This document shows, in pieces, positions 9,426 through 18,845 of a stretch of 64,000 nucleotides of DNA. The position numbers and the translations under genes are program-made. Below the pieces are notes generated by a model, which was not told the origin of the DNA, searched no databases, and worked only from the letters and a program-made list of their open reading frames with translations. The number at the start of each line of letters is the position of its first letter. The first letter of the stretch is position 1. This DNA is from Luteibacter sp. 9135 (lineage in GTDB: Bacteria; Pseudomonadota; Gammaproteobacteria; Xanthomonadales; Rhodanobacteraceae): assembly GCF_000745005.1 (NCBI RefSeq), contig NZ_JQNB01000001.1:3279501-3343500 (forward strand). The letters are read 5' to 3'.

Positions 9426-11075
9426 ATGCTCATGGCTGAGATTCACCGGAACAGGGCAAAAATCGCACTCATCGGAGCGATCAGTGCACTGGCCGGTGCC
9501 GCGAACATCTTGTTGATGGTCCTCATCAACAAGTACATCTCCGTCACTCGCTTCGACGGGGCAGGCGTGGCCATGTTCGCGGTGGTATTGCTGGCGGTGA
9601 TCGGATTCACGATCGTTTCGCAGGTGCTCCTTTCCCGATTGGGTGCGCAGACATTCCTCAAGCTTCGCGAGCAGTTGGTGCAGGGCATCTCAAACCTGTC
9701 TGCCCAGCAAATCGAGGCCATCGGCAACCACCGTCTCTACACCGCACTGACCAAGGACGTGCCGGCGATACACGAGCTGTTTACGATGCTCCCGGGTTAT
9801 GTCTTCAACGGAACGGTCGTCGTGGCATGCCTGGTCTACCTTGGCATCCTGTCGCTACCGCTCTTTGGCATCTTTCTTGGATTTTTGATCCTGGCCTTGG
9901 GCATCGCCAAGTTCTTGATCGCCGACCGGGCAGAAAAGAAGTTCGTCCAGCGCAGGAAGATCGAGGACGACCTGTTTCGCTGTTACGAGGCGGTGATCGA
10001 CGGCAGCAAGGAACTGAAGTTCAACCACCGCCGTGGCGAAGCGTTCCTGGAGCAGGATCTACGGAAGCACGCGGAGGATTACCGTAAGGCCACCGTGTCC
10101 GCCGAAGCCCTGTGGGGCCTGTCCAGCAGTTGGGCGTCCGCCATCGTCTTCATCGCCATCGGCTCGCTGTTGTTTCTTTCGCCGGCCGTCGGGGTGTTCG
10201 ACCGCACCTACGTCATGAGCTTCATCGTTGTCATCTTTTACATGGTGGGCCCGCTCAATGTCCTGATGAACTCGTTCAGGACCATCTACGGTGCAAGGAT
10301 CGGCTCGGCAAAACTGGAAGAACTTCAGCTCAGCCTGCCCTTGACGTCCACGGTCGTCGCCCCACACGCAGCCGAACCTTTCCAATCGCTATCGATGCGT
10401 GGCGTCGGCTTCACCTACGAAAGTCAGGAGGAGGGCAGGCGCGGGTTCGGTGTCGGTCCGCTGAACCTGGATATTGCGCGCGGGGAGATCGTGTACTTCG
10501 TCGGCGGCAACGGCAGTGGCAAAACCACGGCGGCCAAATTGCTGACTGGCCTTTACGCAGCCCAGGAGGGGACGATTCTGGTCAATGGCCAGGAAGCCGT
10601 TTCCCAGGATCAGCACTTCCAGTGGTTTTCCTCGGTGTTCCAGGATTACTACCTCTTCGAGACGCTGGTCCCGAAGGATGACAGCCCGCTCCGTGCACAC
10701 GAGGTATCCGCCCTCGTCGAGCGCCTGGGACTGTCTGAGAAGGTCGGTATCGACAAGGGGCGCATATCGACGACGCGCCTGTCCTACGGACAGCGCAAGC
10801 GACTTGCGTTGCTGGTTGCCTACTTCGACAACTCCGACATCTATGTATTCGACGAGTGGGCCGCGGACCAGGATCCCGAGTTCCGCGAGTTCTTTTACAA
10901 GGAACTCTTGTTCGACCTGAAGCGCCTCGGCAAGACCGTCGTGGTCGTGAGCCATGACGAGCGATATTTTCATCTGGCCGACAAGGTCGTGAAATTCGCC
11001 GGTGGAACGATCGTTTCGGTGACGGCGAGGGACGAGCAGGTGGCGCCCGACTCACATGCCTTGTCCAACGTATGA
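9426..11075 (+). CDS. Cyclic-peptide-type ABC exporter (SyrD/PvdE family)
   Basis: Fused half-transporter of 549 aa: an N-terminal region with about six membrane helices, then a nucleotide-binding domain. Visible motifs are Walker A (GGNGSGKTT), signature LSYGQRKRLALL and Walker B IYVFDEWAADQDPEFREFF followed by an H-loop (VVVSHDERYF). The DEWAADQDPEFR stretch is characteristic of the cyclic peptide/siderophore exporter family that includes SyrD and PvdE, which move NRPS products or precursors across the inner membrane. The frame is open further upstream inside the preceding NRPS gene, but ATG 9426 sits where the family's N-terminus is expected. Its 3' end lies 22 bp before the chosen start of the next NRPS gene, so the genes are probably cotranscribed. 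Confidence 0.9.
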   Translation: MLMAEIHRNRAKIALIGAISALAGAANILLMVLINKYISVTRFDGAGVAMFAVVLLAVIGFTIVSQVLLSRLGAQTFLKLREQLVQGISNLSAQQIEAIGNHRLYTALTKDVPAIHELFTMLPGYVFNGTVVVACLVYLGILSLPLFGIFLGFLILALGIAKFLIADRAEKKFVQRRKIEDDLFRCYEAVIDGSKELKFNHRRGEAFLEQDLRKHAEDYRKATVSAEALWGLSSSWASAIVFIAIGSLLFLSPAVGVFDRTYVMSFIVVIFYMVGPLNVLMNSFRTIYGARIGSAKLEELQLSLPLTSTVVAPHAAEPFQSLSMRGVGFTYESQEEGRRGFGVGPLNLDIARGEIVYFVGGNGSGKTTAAKLLTGLYAAQEGTILVNGQEAVSQDQHFQWFSSVFQDYYLFETLVPKDDSPLRAHEVSALVERLGLSEKVGIDKGRISTTRLSYGQRKRLALLVAYFDNSDIYVFDEWAADQDPEFREFFYKELLFDLKRLGKTVVVVSHDERYFHLADKVVKFAGGTIVSVTARDEQVAPDSHALSNV

Positions 11076-11097
11076 GCCGGGCATCGATGACAGGGGC

Positions 11098-14000
11098 ATG
11101 CGCGCCGTGACGATCCAGCACCTCCTCAAGCAATGCCTCGACGGTGGCATCAGGCTGGCAGAGAGCGACGGCCAGCTGCACGTGCGCTTCGATGGCCAGC
11201 CGCCCGCGGCCGCGCTGTTGGAGCAGCTGAAGCTCCACAAGCACGACCTGATTCGACACCTCCGTGCGCAGCAACCGGGGGCGGGCGAGACCATCCGCCG
11301 CGTCGGTGCCGATGTGCGCAAGCGGGTGCGTGCTTCTGCCGCACAACGCCGCATGTGGCTGATCGATCGCTTTGAACAGGCACATACGCCCTACAACATG
11401 GTGGGGGCATATCGCCTGACGGGCGACCTGGATCTGGATGCCCTTGCGCTGGCGGTCGACGATGTCGTGGCGCGGCACGAGTCGCTGCGAACGTCCTTCG
11501 CCGAAGTGGATGGCGAACTGTTTCAGGTCGTCGGTCCGGCCCAGTCTCTCGTGTGGGATCGGGCCGATGTATCGGCCCTGGAAGCGAGCGACCGGGAGCA
11601 GGCCGTCCAGGTATGGCTGCGCAGGGAAAATGGACGACGCTTCGACCTGTCCGCCGGACCGGTCATCCACGTTGCGACGCTGCGCGTCGCACGCGACCAG
11701 GTGGTCTTCGTCATGACCTTCCACCACATCGCGTGCGACGGCTGGTCCATCGATATCCTCAAGCGCGACATTTCACGCCGGTACGGCGAGGCGGTCGGGG
11801 GAGGGCAGGTCGACTGGACGCCTCCGTTGCAGTATGTCGATTATTGTGAATGGGAGCGTTCCCAGCGGAGCGAAGCCAGGACGGCCGACCTCCTGGCATA
11901 TTGGATGCGCAAGCTGGACGGCCTTCCGCAGCTGCATGGTCTGCCGCTGGATCGGCCGCGGCCGGCCCTTCAGACATACACCGGCAGGCAGGTGCGCCGG
12001 CACATCTCGCGGCAGTCGCTCGGCACCATACGTGCTTGCTGCCAGGCGCACGACGCCACGCTTTTCGCGTTCGTGCACATGGCGTTCGCCGCACTGGTGG
12101 CCCTCTATTCGGAGGAACGCGACATCGTCATCGGTTTCGCGGTGGCTGGCCGTGCGCACAGGGACGCCGACGAAACGGTGGGACTTTTCGTCAACACGGT
12201 GGTCCTGCGCAGCCAGGTGGACGGTGGCACGAGTTTCGACTCGCTGCTCGACCAGAGCAAACGCAACCTTGCCGAGGCCATCTCGCACCAGGATCTGCCT
12301 TTCGAGGTGCTTCTGGAGACGCTGAAGCCCACGCGTAGCCGCGCCCATGGCCCGTTACTGCAATTGCTGCTGACCGTGCATGGCGGGGGCCATGAGTTCG
12401 CGTTGCCGAACCTGGCGATCGAGCGCCTGGAAAACCCCGAGCAACCCGTCAAGTTCGATCTCCAGCTCGATGTCGAGGAGCGAGAGGACGGGTTGCAGGT
12501 AACCTGGCACTTCAATGCGGATCTGTTCGACCCACGCTCGATCGAGCGTATGGCCGATGGATTCAATGCACTGGCCGACATCGCGGCCAGCGACGGGGCG
12601 GCGACACCGCATTCCGTTTCCGGACCCACGACGCCGATGCGTGGCCTTGCCAGCTCGACGCCGGCGCGCCGGCTCGAGGCTGTGTTCGAAGAGCACGCAC
12701 GCGCGTACCCGGATCGGCCCGCGGTGGTCTTCCGCGGCGAGCAACTGAGCTACCGCGAACTGGACGAACAGGCCCATAGGCTGGCCTGGCGGTTGCGTAG
12801 CCTCGGCGTGGGCCGCGGCGACTTCGTCGGCTTGTGCACCGATCGCTCGGTGGCATTGGTCGTAGGCATCATGGGCACGCTGAAGGCCGGTGCCGCCTAC
12901 GTGCCGCTGGACATGTCCCTGCCCGCGCAGCGACTTGCTGCGATGATTTCCGATTGCGCAGCCCCCGTGCTGCTGGGACAGCGGCAGCACGAGGCGTTGC
13001 TTGCCGTATTCAACCGTCCGGTGCTGTTCCTTGACGACGAGCCGGTTGACGGCCCGTCGAACACCCTGGACCGTCCGGACACGGAAACCTCGGACGCGGC
13101 CTATCTCATCTACACGTCGGGAACCACGGGTATACCCAAGGGCGTGGCCGTGTCGCACGCGAGCGCCCATAACCTCCTGGCGCATTTCGCCAACCTGGTG
13201 CCCATGCCACCGCCGTGGAACGGCTCGCTATGGAGCAGTGCCAGCTTCGATGTTTCCGTTTACGAGATATTTTCACCGCTATGTGCCGGTGGATGCCTGC
13301 ACATCGTTCCGGAAACACATCGCCTGGATCCCGACCGCCTGTTAGCATGGATGGCAGAGCACGAGATCCACAGCGCCTATGTGTACGCAGGCCACCTCGA
13401 CCACTTTGGCGATCATCTGTCCCGCACCGGTAACCGCCCCGTTGCGCTACGCAGGATGCTTGTGGGCGTCGAACCGATATCGAGCGGTCAGCTCGACGCC
13501 ATCGCCACCCATGTGCCCGGTTTGCGCATCATCAACGGATACGGCCCGACGGAAGCCACCGTTTGTTGCACGACCCTGCTGTTCCAGCCGGCGACGCTGC
13601 TGCCGGCGACCCGCGTCCCCATCGGGCAGCCGGTCGCGCGAGCGGAACTGTATGTGATGAATGCCGGCGGTACACCGGCGCTCCCCGGCGCCCTGGGTGA
13701 ACTGTTCGTAGGCGGCATCGGCCTGGCCATCGGGTACCTGAACCAGCCGGACATGACTCGCGACCGATTCGCGGACGTGCGAGTCGGCGGCACGACACAG
13801 CGGTTCTACCGCACGGGCGACGTGGTGCGCCACCTGCCGTCGGGCGACCTGGAATTCATTGGCCGGGCCGACGCACAGGTGAAGATCCGTGGATTCAGGG
13901 TGGAGCTCGGTGAGATCGAAGTGCGCCTGTGCGCACAGGAGGGCGTCCGAGACGCGGCGGTGATTACCGTTGGCGAAGGTATCGACAGGAAGATCGCCGC

Positions 14001-17000
14001 GTTCGTCGTACCCAAGACATCGGCGGCCATCGCATCGGGCGCCGATGCCCACGCGCTGGAGCAGAGCATCAGGGCAGGCCTCAAGGCATTCCTCCCCGAC
14101 TACATGGTGCCTGCGTATATCGTGCCGCTCGACGCGCTGCCTATGACCGCCAATGGCAAGGTGGACCGCGCAAGACTACCGGTGCCTTCGCTTTCGGTGG
14201 CGAATGCCGGGGCCGCCCGGGTAGCGCCCCGATCCGAGAGCGAAAAGCGCCTGCTCGCTATCTGGCAGGACGTCCTGGGCCAGCAGGATATGGGCGTTAC
14301 CGACGACTTCTTTGCCCTGGGCGGCCATTCCCTGCACATCGCGCGCATGACAAACCGCATGCGGCAGCAGTTCCAGCTGGCTGAATCGGATATCCCGCTG
14401 GAGACCGTGTTCGAGAACCCGACAGTGGAGAGCCTGGCAGTTGCCGTGGAAGCCGTTTTGCGCCGTAACCGCGCGAGGTCGAAAGAGCAATACCTGGCCT
14501 CGTTGGGGGACAGTGTCGAGATCATCGACTTCCTCGTTGCAGAGCAAGCCGCACCGGCGGCACCTCGGCCAGCGGCTCTGGCACCGCTGACGGCCGTGGC
14601 AGACAGGGCGAGCGCACCGATGTCCGGGGCGCAGCAACGTGTCTGGTTTGCCCAACAGCAATCCGACGACGGTAACCACTTCAATATCCAGGGTTGCTTT
14701 ACGTTCGATGGGACCCTCGATCTTGCCAGCTTCGAGCGCGCCATCGGCGTGCTGCTACAGCGGCATGAGGTGCTGCGCACCACGTTTGCAGAGCGCGGCG
14801 GCAGCATGGAGCGGCACATTCAACCCCCAGGAGCGATTCCCTTCTCGCTGATCGATCTGTCGCCCCTTTCCTGGATGGGACAGGTGGACGAGGTTCGCGC
14901 GCTGATCGCCGCCGACCTCAAGAAGCGGTTCGATCTTGCACGGGACGTGCTGTTGCGCGTGATGCTGCTGCGCCTCTCGCCCGAGCGACACGTGGCCGTG
15001 TTCAACGTGCACCACATCGCATCGGATGGCTGGACCGTGGGATTGCTTGTCAAGGAATTCTGCGCGGCCTATGCGGCATACGCTGCCGGGGAGTCCGTCG
15101 ACACCATGCCTGCTTCGTTGCAGTACGCCGATTTCGCGCACTGGCAGCATGCACAGTTGCAAGGCGGCGCTCTCGATGCCGGCATGTCGTTCTGGCGATC
15201 GACGCTCGCGGGCGTGCCAAACGTCCATGGGCTTCCCCTCGACAAGCCACGGCCGGCGAAGCAGACCTTTCGCGGCGAACTTCACCGCACCCTTGTCGGA
15301 AGCTTGCTCGGGGAGAGGATCCGCCAGTACTGCCACGAGCGCAGGGTCACGCTTTTCATGTTCCTGGAAACCGCGCTGGCCGTGTTGCTTAGCCTGTATG
15401 GCGACGAGAACGACATCGTCGTCGGCACGCCCGTTGCCGGTCGCATGCTTCCGGAAACGGAACAGATGGTGGGCCTGTTCATCAATACGGTGGTGCTGCG
15501 TTGCCGGGTGGATCCCGCACAAGGTTTCGATGCGCTCTTGCAAGAGAACAAGAGGCATATTCTTGCCGCGCTTGCTAACCAGCACGTCCCGTTCGAGCGC
15601 GTCGCCGAAGACGTGGGCCATCGACGCAGCCTGAGCCACAGCCCCGTCTTCCAGCTTTGGTTCGTTCTGCAGAACAACGACGATATCCAGTTCGACCTGC
15701 CGGGTTGCGCGGTCGGCGAATACAAGGATCTGCCGCCGCCGGCGGCAAAATACGAGCTCAATGTGTATGCCAGGGAGGTGGCGGGAGCCATCGAACTGGA
15801 TTGGGTGTTCAACGACGACCTTTTCGACGAGCCCTCGATCCGGTATGTGGCCGGCGAGTTCGTTCGGCTCCTGCAGTCCCTCGTCGACGCGCCGGAGGCG
15901 GCATGCCACGCGCACGCGGTTTTCGACGGTTCGGCGAACGCCCCGGCGTCCGAGCCGCTTCCTGCATTCGTCCAGGCGTTGGTCGCCACCGATAGTTCGC
16001 TGCTGCAGCACATCGGCACGTCGGTTGCCACGCATGAGGGCCGGCCGGCCGTCGTTACCGAGGGCACCACCCATACCTACAGCGAACTGGACCGGCTCAG
16101 CGAGGGATATGCCGCCGCCATCGCCGCGACGGCCAGTTCCGGACGGGTCGGCCTACTCATGGAGCGTGGCGCGAACGCCGGGGCCGCGATGCTGGCCGCC
16201 TTGAAGCTGGGCCGTACGTATGTGCCGCTGGATACGGGCTATCCGCACGCCCGCCTCAGCTACATGGTCCAGCATTCCGAATGCGACGTTATCGTTTGCG
16301 ACCCGGCCCATCGGGACCTCGCCGCGGCCTTGTCCAGCCACGCTCAGATCGTCGACGCACCCGCGGCAGCCCTGTCCCACGTCACGACGGCCGCCGGGCA
16401 GCTTCCGCGCGCTCCGGCCTACATCCTCTACACCTCGGGTTCGACAGGGCACCCCAAAGGCGTCTCTCAATCCCACAAGGGTCTCGGGTATCACGCCGGA
16501 AGCTATGCGCATGCGCTGGGGCTTACCCACGAGGACACGCTGCTCCAGCTCGCCTCGTACAATTTCGACGCGTCGGTTCTCGATACTTACGGAGCGCTTC
16601 TCGCAGGTGCCGCGGTGCACCTGGCCGACGCCAAGGCGATGTCGAGGGATTCGCTGCTTCGACTGATCGGCGAGCGCGGCATCACGGTCTATCACTCCAC
16701 ACCCACGGTCTTCAAGTTCGTCTTCTCGGACGCATCGCCCGGATCGCTGGCAGCGATTCGCGCCGTCGTGCTCGGCGGGGAGCCCATCGATGCCCTGACG
16801 GTTCAGCTCTTCCACAAGGCATTCGGTGCCGGTTGCCGCCTGATCGGCCTCTATGGCGCTACCGAATCGTCCTTGACCACGTTGGGAGAAATCACCCGGG
16901 AGCAAATCGTCGCCAGGAGGCGCCCCGGCATGGGTCAACCCATCCCGGGAACACATGTGCGCGTTCAACGAGACGACGGCTCGTTGGCACGCGTTTTCGA

Positions 17001-17868
17001 ACCGGGCCAGATCGTCATTCGCAGCGACCATCTCGCCGAGGGCTACTGGCGGGCACCAAAGGCGACGGCGGAGAAGTTCCTGCCCGTACACGAACACGGG
17101 GCGGCGCGGCACTATCTGACAGGTGACGCCGGCTACATGAAACCGGATGGCGAGATCTGCTTCATGGGTCGTCTCGACTTCCAGGTTAAGTTGAACGGTA
17201 TCCGGATCGAACTGGGCGAGATCGAAAGCGTCCTGCTGCAACGGGACGACATCGAGCATGCCGCGGCGGTGGTGAGCCCTGGCGAGAACGCCACCGACGC
17301 CGCGCTGGTCGCGTGCGTCGTGAGCGGCCCAGGATCGGCTGCGCAAGACCCTGCGACCAGGATCGAACGCGAACGGTCGGCCGCGGCTCAGTTGCGTGCA
17401 CACCTCAAGCAGTGGTTGCCCGATTACATGGTGCCCGGCCGCATCGTGTTCATGGACCGACTGCCCCAGACACCCAGTGGAAAGATCGACAGACGCATTC
17501 TGGCGCAAACGCTGCCGCCTGAGATCCACGCGGAGCCCATGGCTCCGAGGAACCCACTGGAGGAAGGACTGGTCGAGCTATGGCGGCAGGTGCTCGATGC
17601 CCATGCCGTGGGCGTTCAGGACGATTTTTTCCTGCTGGGCGGGCATTCACTCAAGGCCATGCGTCTGCTGGCTTCGATGGAGCGCACGTATGGCACGGCC
17701 CTGTCCATGAAAGAGTTCTTCGATGCGCCAACCGTCGAGGCATGCGCGGCCTGGATCAGGCTTCACGGCACGACGGCCGTCGCGCCGCCGCTGGGCATGC
17801 CATCGATGGAACAGGCGCTACGGGATCTGGAAAGCACAGACGAAGAAGTGGAGGAAGGCCTGATCTGA
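11098..17868 (+). CDS. NRPS, two modules: TubC docking-C-A-PCP-C-A-PCP
   Basis: About 2,256 aa. Residues 1-56 resemble a TubC-type N-terminal docking domain (starting VTIQHLLKQCLDGG), which binds a short C-terminal tail of the preceding synthetase. Then C (HHIACDGWS near 209), A (about 520-1030, YTSGTTGIPKG), PCP (Ser1078, GGHSL), C (HHIASDGWT near 1305), A (about 1625-2135, YTSGSTGHPKG) and PCP (Ser2184, GGHSL). Codes read by eye are D-V-Y-Y-L-G-G-V-C-K for the first A domain and the atypical D-A-L-H-V-G-L-L-T-K for the second; I do not assign substrates. There is no TE. The acidic tail (ESTDEEVEEGLI) could itself be a docking peptide. An in-frame ATG at 11056 overlaps the exporter; ATG 11098 or GTG 11107 fit the docking-domain start better. 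Confidence 0.92.
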   Translation: MRAVTIQHLLKQCLDGGIRLAESDGQLHVRFDGQPPAAALLEQLKLHKHDLIRHLRAQQPGAGETIRRVGADVRKRVRASAAQRRMWLIDRFEQAHTPYNMVGAYRLTGDLDLDALALAVDDVVARHESLRTSFAEVDGELFQVVGPAQSLVWDRADVSALEASDREQAVQVWLRRENGRRFDLSAGPVIHVATLRVARDQVVFVMTFHHIACDGWSIDILKRDISRRYGEAVGGGQVDWTPPLQYVDYCEWERSQRSEARTADLLAYWMRKLDGLPQLHGLPLDRPRPALQTYTGRQVRRHISRQSLGTIRACCQAHDATLFAFVHMAFAALVALYSEERDIVIGFAVAGRAHRDADETVGLFVNTVVLRSQVDGGTSFDSLLDQSKRNLAEAISHQDLPFEVLLETLKPTRSRAHGPLLQLLLTVHGGGHEFALPNLAIERLENPEQPVKFDLQLDVEEREDGLQVTWHFNADLFDPRSIERMADGFNALADIAASDGAATPHSVSGPTTPMRGLASSTPARRLEAVFEEHARAYPDRPAVVFRGEQLSYRELDEQAHRLAWRLRSLGVGRGDFVGLCTDRSVALVVGIMGTLKAGAAYVPLDMSLPAQRLAAMISDCAAPVLLGQRQHEALLAVFNRPVLFLDDEPVDGPSNTLDRPDTETSDAAYLIYTSGTTGIPKGVAVSHASAHNLLAHFANLVPMPPPWNGSLWSSASFDVSVYEIFSPLCAGGCLHIVPETHRLDPDRLLAWMAEHEIHSAYVYAGHLDHFGDHLSRTGNRPVALRRMLVGVEPISSGQLDAIATHVPGLRIINGYGPTEATVCCTTLLFQPATLLPATRVPIGQPVARAELYVMNAGGTPALPGALGELFVGGIGLAIGYLNQPDMTRDRFADVRVGGTTQRFYRTGDVVRHLPSGDLEFIGRADAQVKIRGFRVELGEIEVRLCAQEGVRDAAVITVGEGIDRKIAAFVVPKTSAAIASGADAHALEQSIRAGLKAFLPDYMVPAYIVPLDALPMTANGKVDRARLPVPSLSVANAGAARVAPRSESEKRLLAIWQDVLGQQDMGVTDDFFALGGHSLHIARMTNRMRQQFQLAESDIPLETVFENPTVESLAVAVEAVLRRNRARSKEQYLASLGDSVEIIDFLVAEQAAPAAPRPAALAPLTAVADRASAPMSGAQQRVWFAQQQSDDGNHFNIQGCFTFDGTLDLASFERAIGVLLQRHEVLRTTFAERGGSMERHIQPPGAIPFSLIDLSPLSWMGQVDEVRALIAADLKKRFDLARDVLLRVMLLRLSPERHVAVFNVHHIASDGWTVGLLVKEFCAAYAAYAAGESVDTMPASLQYADFAHWQHAQLQGGALDAGMSFWRSTLAGVPNVHGLPLDKPRPAKQTFRGELHRTLVGSLLGERIRQYCHERRVTLFMFLETALAVLLSLYGDENDIVVGTPVAGRMLPETEQMVGLFINTVVLRCRVDPAQGFDALLQENKRHILAALANQHVPFERVAEDVGHRRSLSHSPVFQLWFVLQNNDDIQFDLPGCAVGEYKDLPPPAAKYELNVYAREVAGAIELDWVFNDDLFDEPSIRYVAGEFVRLLQSLVDAPEAACHAHAVFDGSANAPASEPLPAFVQALVATDSSLLQHIGTSVATHEGRPAVVTEGTTHTYSELDRLSEGYAAAIAATASSGRVGLLMERGANAGAAMLAALKLGRTYVPLDTGYPHARLSYMVQHSECDVIVCDPAHRDLAAALSSHAQIVDAPAAALSHVTTAAGQLPRAPAYILYTSGSTGHPKGVSQSHKGLGYHAGSYAHALGLTHEDTLLQLASYNFDASVLDTYGALLAGAAVHLADAKAMSRDSLLRLIGERGITVYHSTPTVFKFVFSDASPGSLAAIRAVVLGGEPIDALTVQLFHKAFGAGCRLIGLYGATESSLTTLGEITREQIVARRRPGMGQPIPGTHVRVQRDDGSLARVFEPGQIVIRSDHLAEGYWRAPKATAEKFLPVHEHGAARHYLTGDAGYMKPDGEICFMGRLDFQVKLNGIRIELGEIESVLLQRDDIEHAAAVVSPGENATDAALVACVVSGPGSAAQDPATRIERERSAAAQLRAHLKQWLPDYMVPGRIVFMDRLPQTPSGKIDRRILAQTLPPEIHAEPMAPRNPLEEGLVELWRQVLDAHAVGVQDDFFLLGGHSLKAMRLLASMERTYGTALSMKEFFDAPTVEACAAWIRLHGTTAVAPPLGMPSMEQALRDLESTDEEVEEGLI

Positions 17869-17952
17869 GTCCGTAGGAATTCTTCCGAACCGGGAGCGAA
17901 AACCCACACTGACCTCACTGCGTGTCTTTATGCGCTAAAAAGGGAGTAATTC

Positions 17953-18840
17953 ATGCGTTTAGATATCTTGAACACGATGGACGACGTGGACGAGTGCGTC
18001 GGTTCCACAAGTGATTGCGAAGCGACGATCAAAGCACTGGTGCGCTGCACGTCGTCGTTACATGAGGGTGTTGGCAAGGCCGTACAGATCATTCGCGAAA
18101 ACCCCCTTCTGGTCAGCCGGGCAGAAGAGCACTTTCATCTGCTCGATCCACTGATCGAGTATATCGAGGCAAAGGTTTTCCTTGCCAGCGATGTCGACCA
18201 GCTGTTGTTCGGGCTCGGCTATGGCCGGGACGACATGGAATTGCTGAACAACGCTTACTGCGCGTGGGAAACGGCGCTGGAGCAGAACTTTGTCGAGCGG
18301 CTTTGCGCGGGGATCAGTTCGCTCAGCGATTATCGTCTCAACAACCGGTTCCAGCGACTGTTGAAGCGCGAAACCTCGATGCTGCGCCATCGAAACCACC
18401 GGCGCGCCCTCTTTATCGGATCCGGGCCGTTTCCGATCAGCGCAGTCTGGTTACATCGATATCTTGGCGTCACCGTCGACGGACTCGACCTGTCCAGTGA
18501 CGCCGTCGAGCGGTCGCGTGCCTTGATCGCCAAGCTTGGACTCGAGGGCTCGATCAACATCATCCACGAAGATTCGCCGCACTACGACGTGGGCGCCTAC
18601 GACGTCATTATCATCGCGCTCCTCGCAAAGCCGAAGAAGGTCATCCTCGACAACATCTACGCATCGGCCAAGCCAGATTGCGAAGTGATCTGTCGAACGT
18701 CGTCGGGCCCACGCAGCGTGTTGTACGAACCCACGCCCATTTCCGCCGAGATACTGAGCAAGTACGCCGTTCGCGATGCAAGGGTCATCTCCGGCGCCGC
18801 CGACGACACGATCTCTTCACTGCTTCTTACCAGGATTTGA
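17953..18840 (+). CDS. Nicotianamine-synthase-family SAM-dependent enzyme
   Basis: 295 aa. An N-terminal helical part (1-150) is followed by a Rossmann SAM-binding part. FIGSGPFPISAVWL (154-167) corresponds to the nicotianamine synthase motif VGSGPLPLTS, and ALLAKPKKVILDNI plus RTSSGPRSVLYEP follow the same family order. Members use SAM as a donor of the 3-amino-3-carboxypropyl group: plant and archaeal nicotianamine synthase, and bacterial CntL in staphylopine/pseudopaline synthesis. SAM-cyclising enzymes making azetidine-2-carboxylate for NRPS (AzeJ/VioH type) are another possibility, judged from context only. No CntM-like opine dehydrogenase lies nearby, so a classical opine metallophore is unlikely. 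A good ribosome site (AAGGGAG) precedes the ATG. The next gene starts 5 bp after the stop. Confidence 0.78.
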   Translation: MRLDILNTMDDVDECVGSTSDCEATIKALVRCTSSLHEGVGKAVQIIRENPLLVSRAEEHFHLLDPLIEYIEAKVFLASDVDQLLFGLGYGRDDMELLNNAYCAWETALEQNFVERLCAGISSLSDYRLNNRFQRLLKRETSMLRHRNHRRALFIGSGPFPISAVWLHRYLGVTVDGLDLSSDAVERSRALIAKLGLEGSINIIHEDSPHYDVGAYDVIIIALLAKPKKVILDNIYASAKPDCEVICRTSSGPRSVLYEPTPISAEILSKYAVRDARVISGAADDTISSLLLTRI

Positions 18841-18845
18841 CAGGG

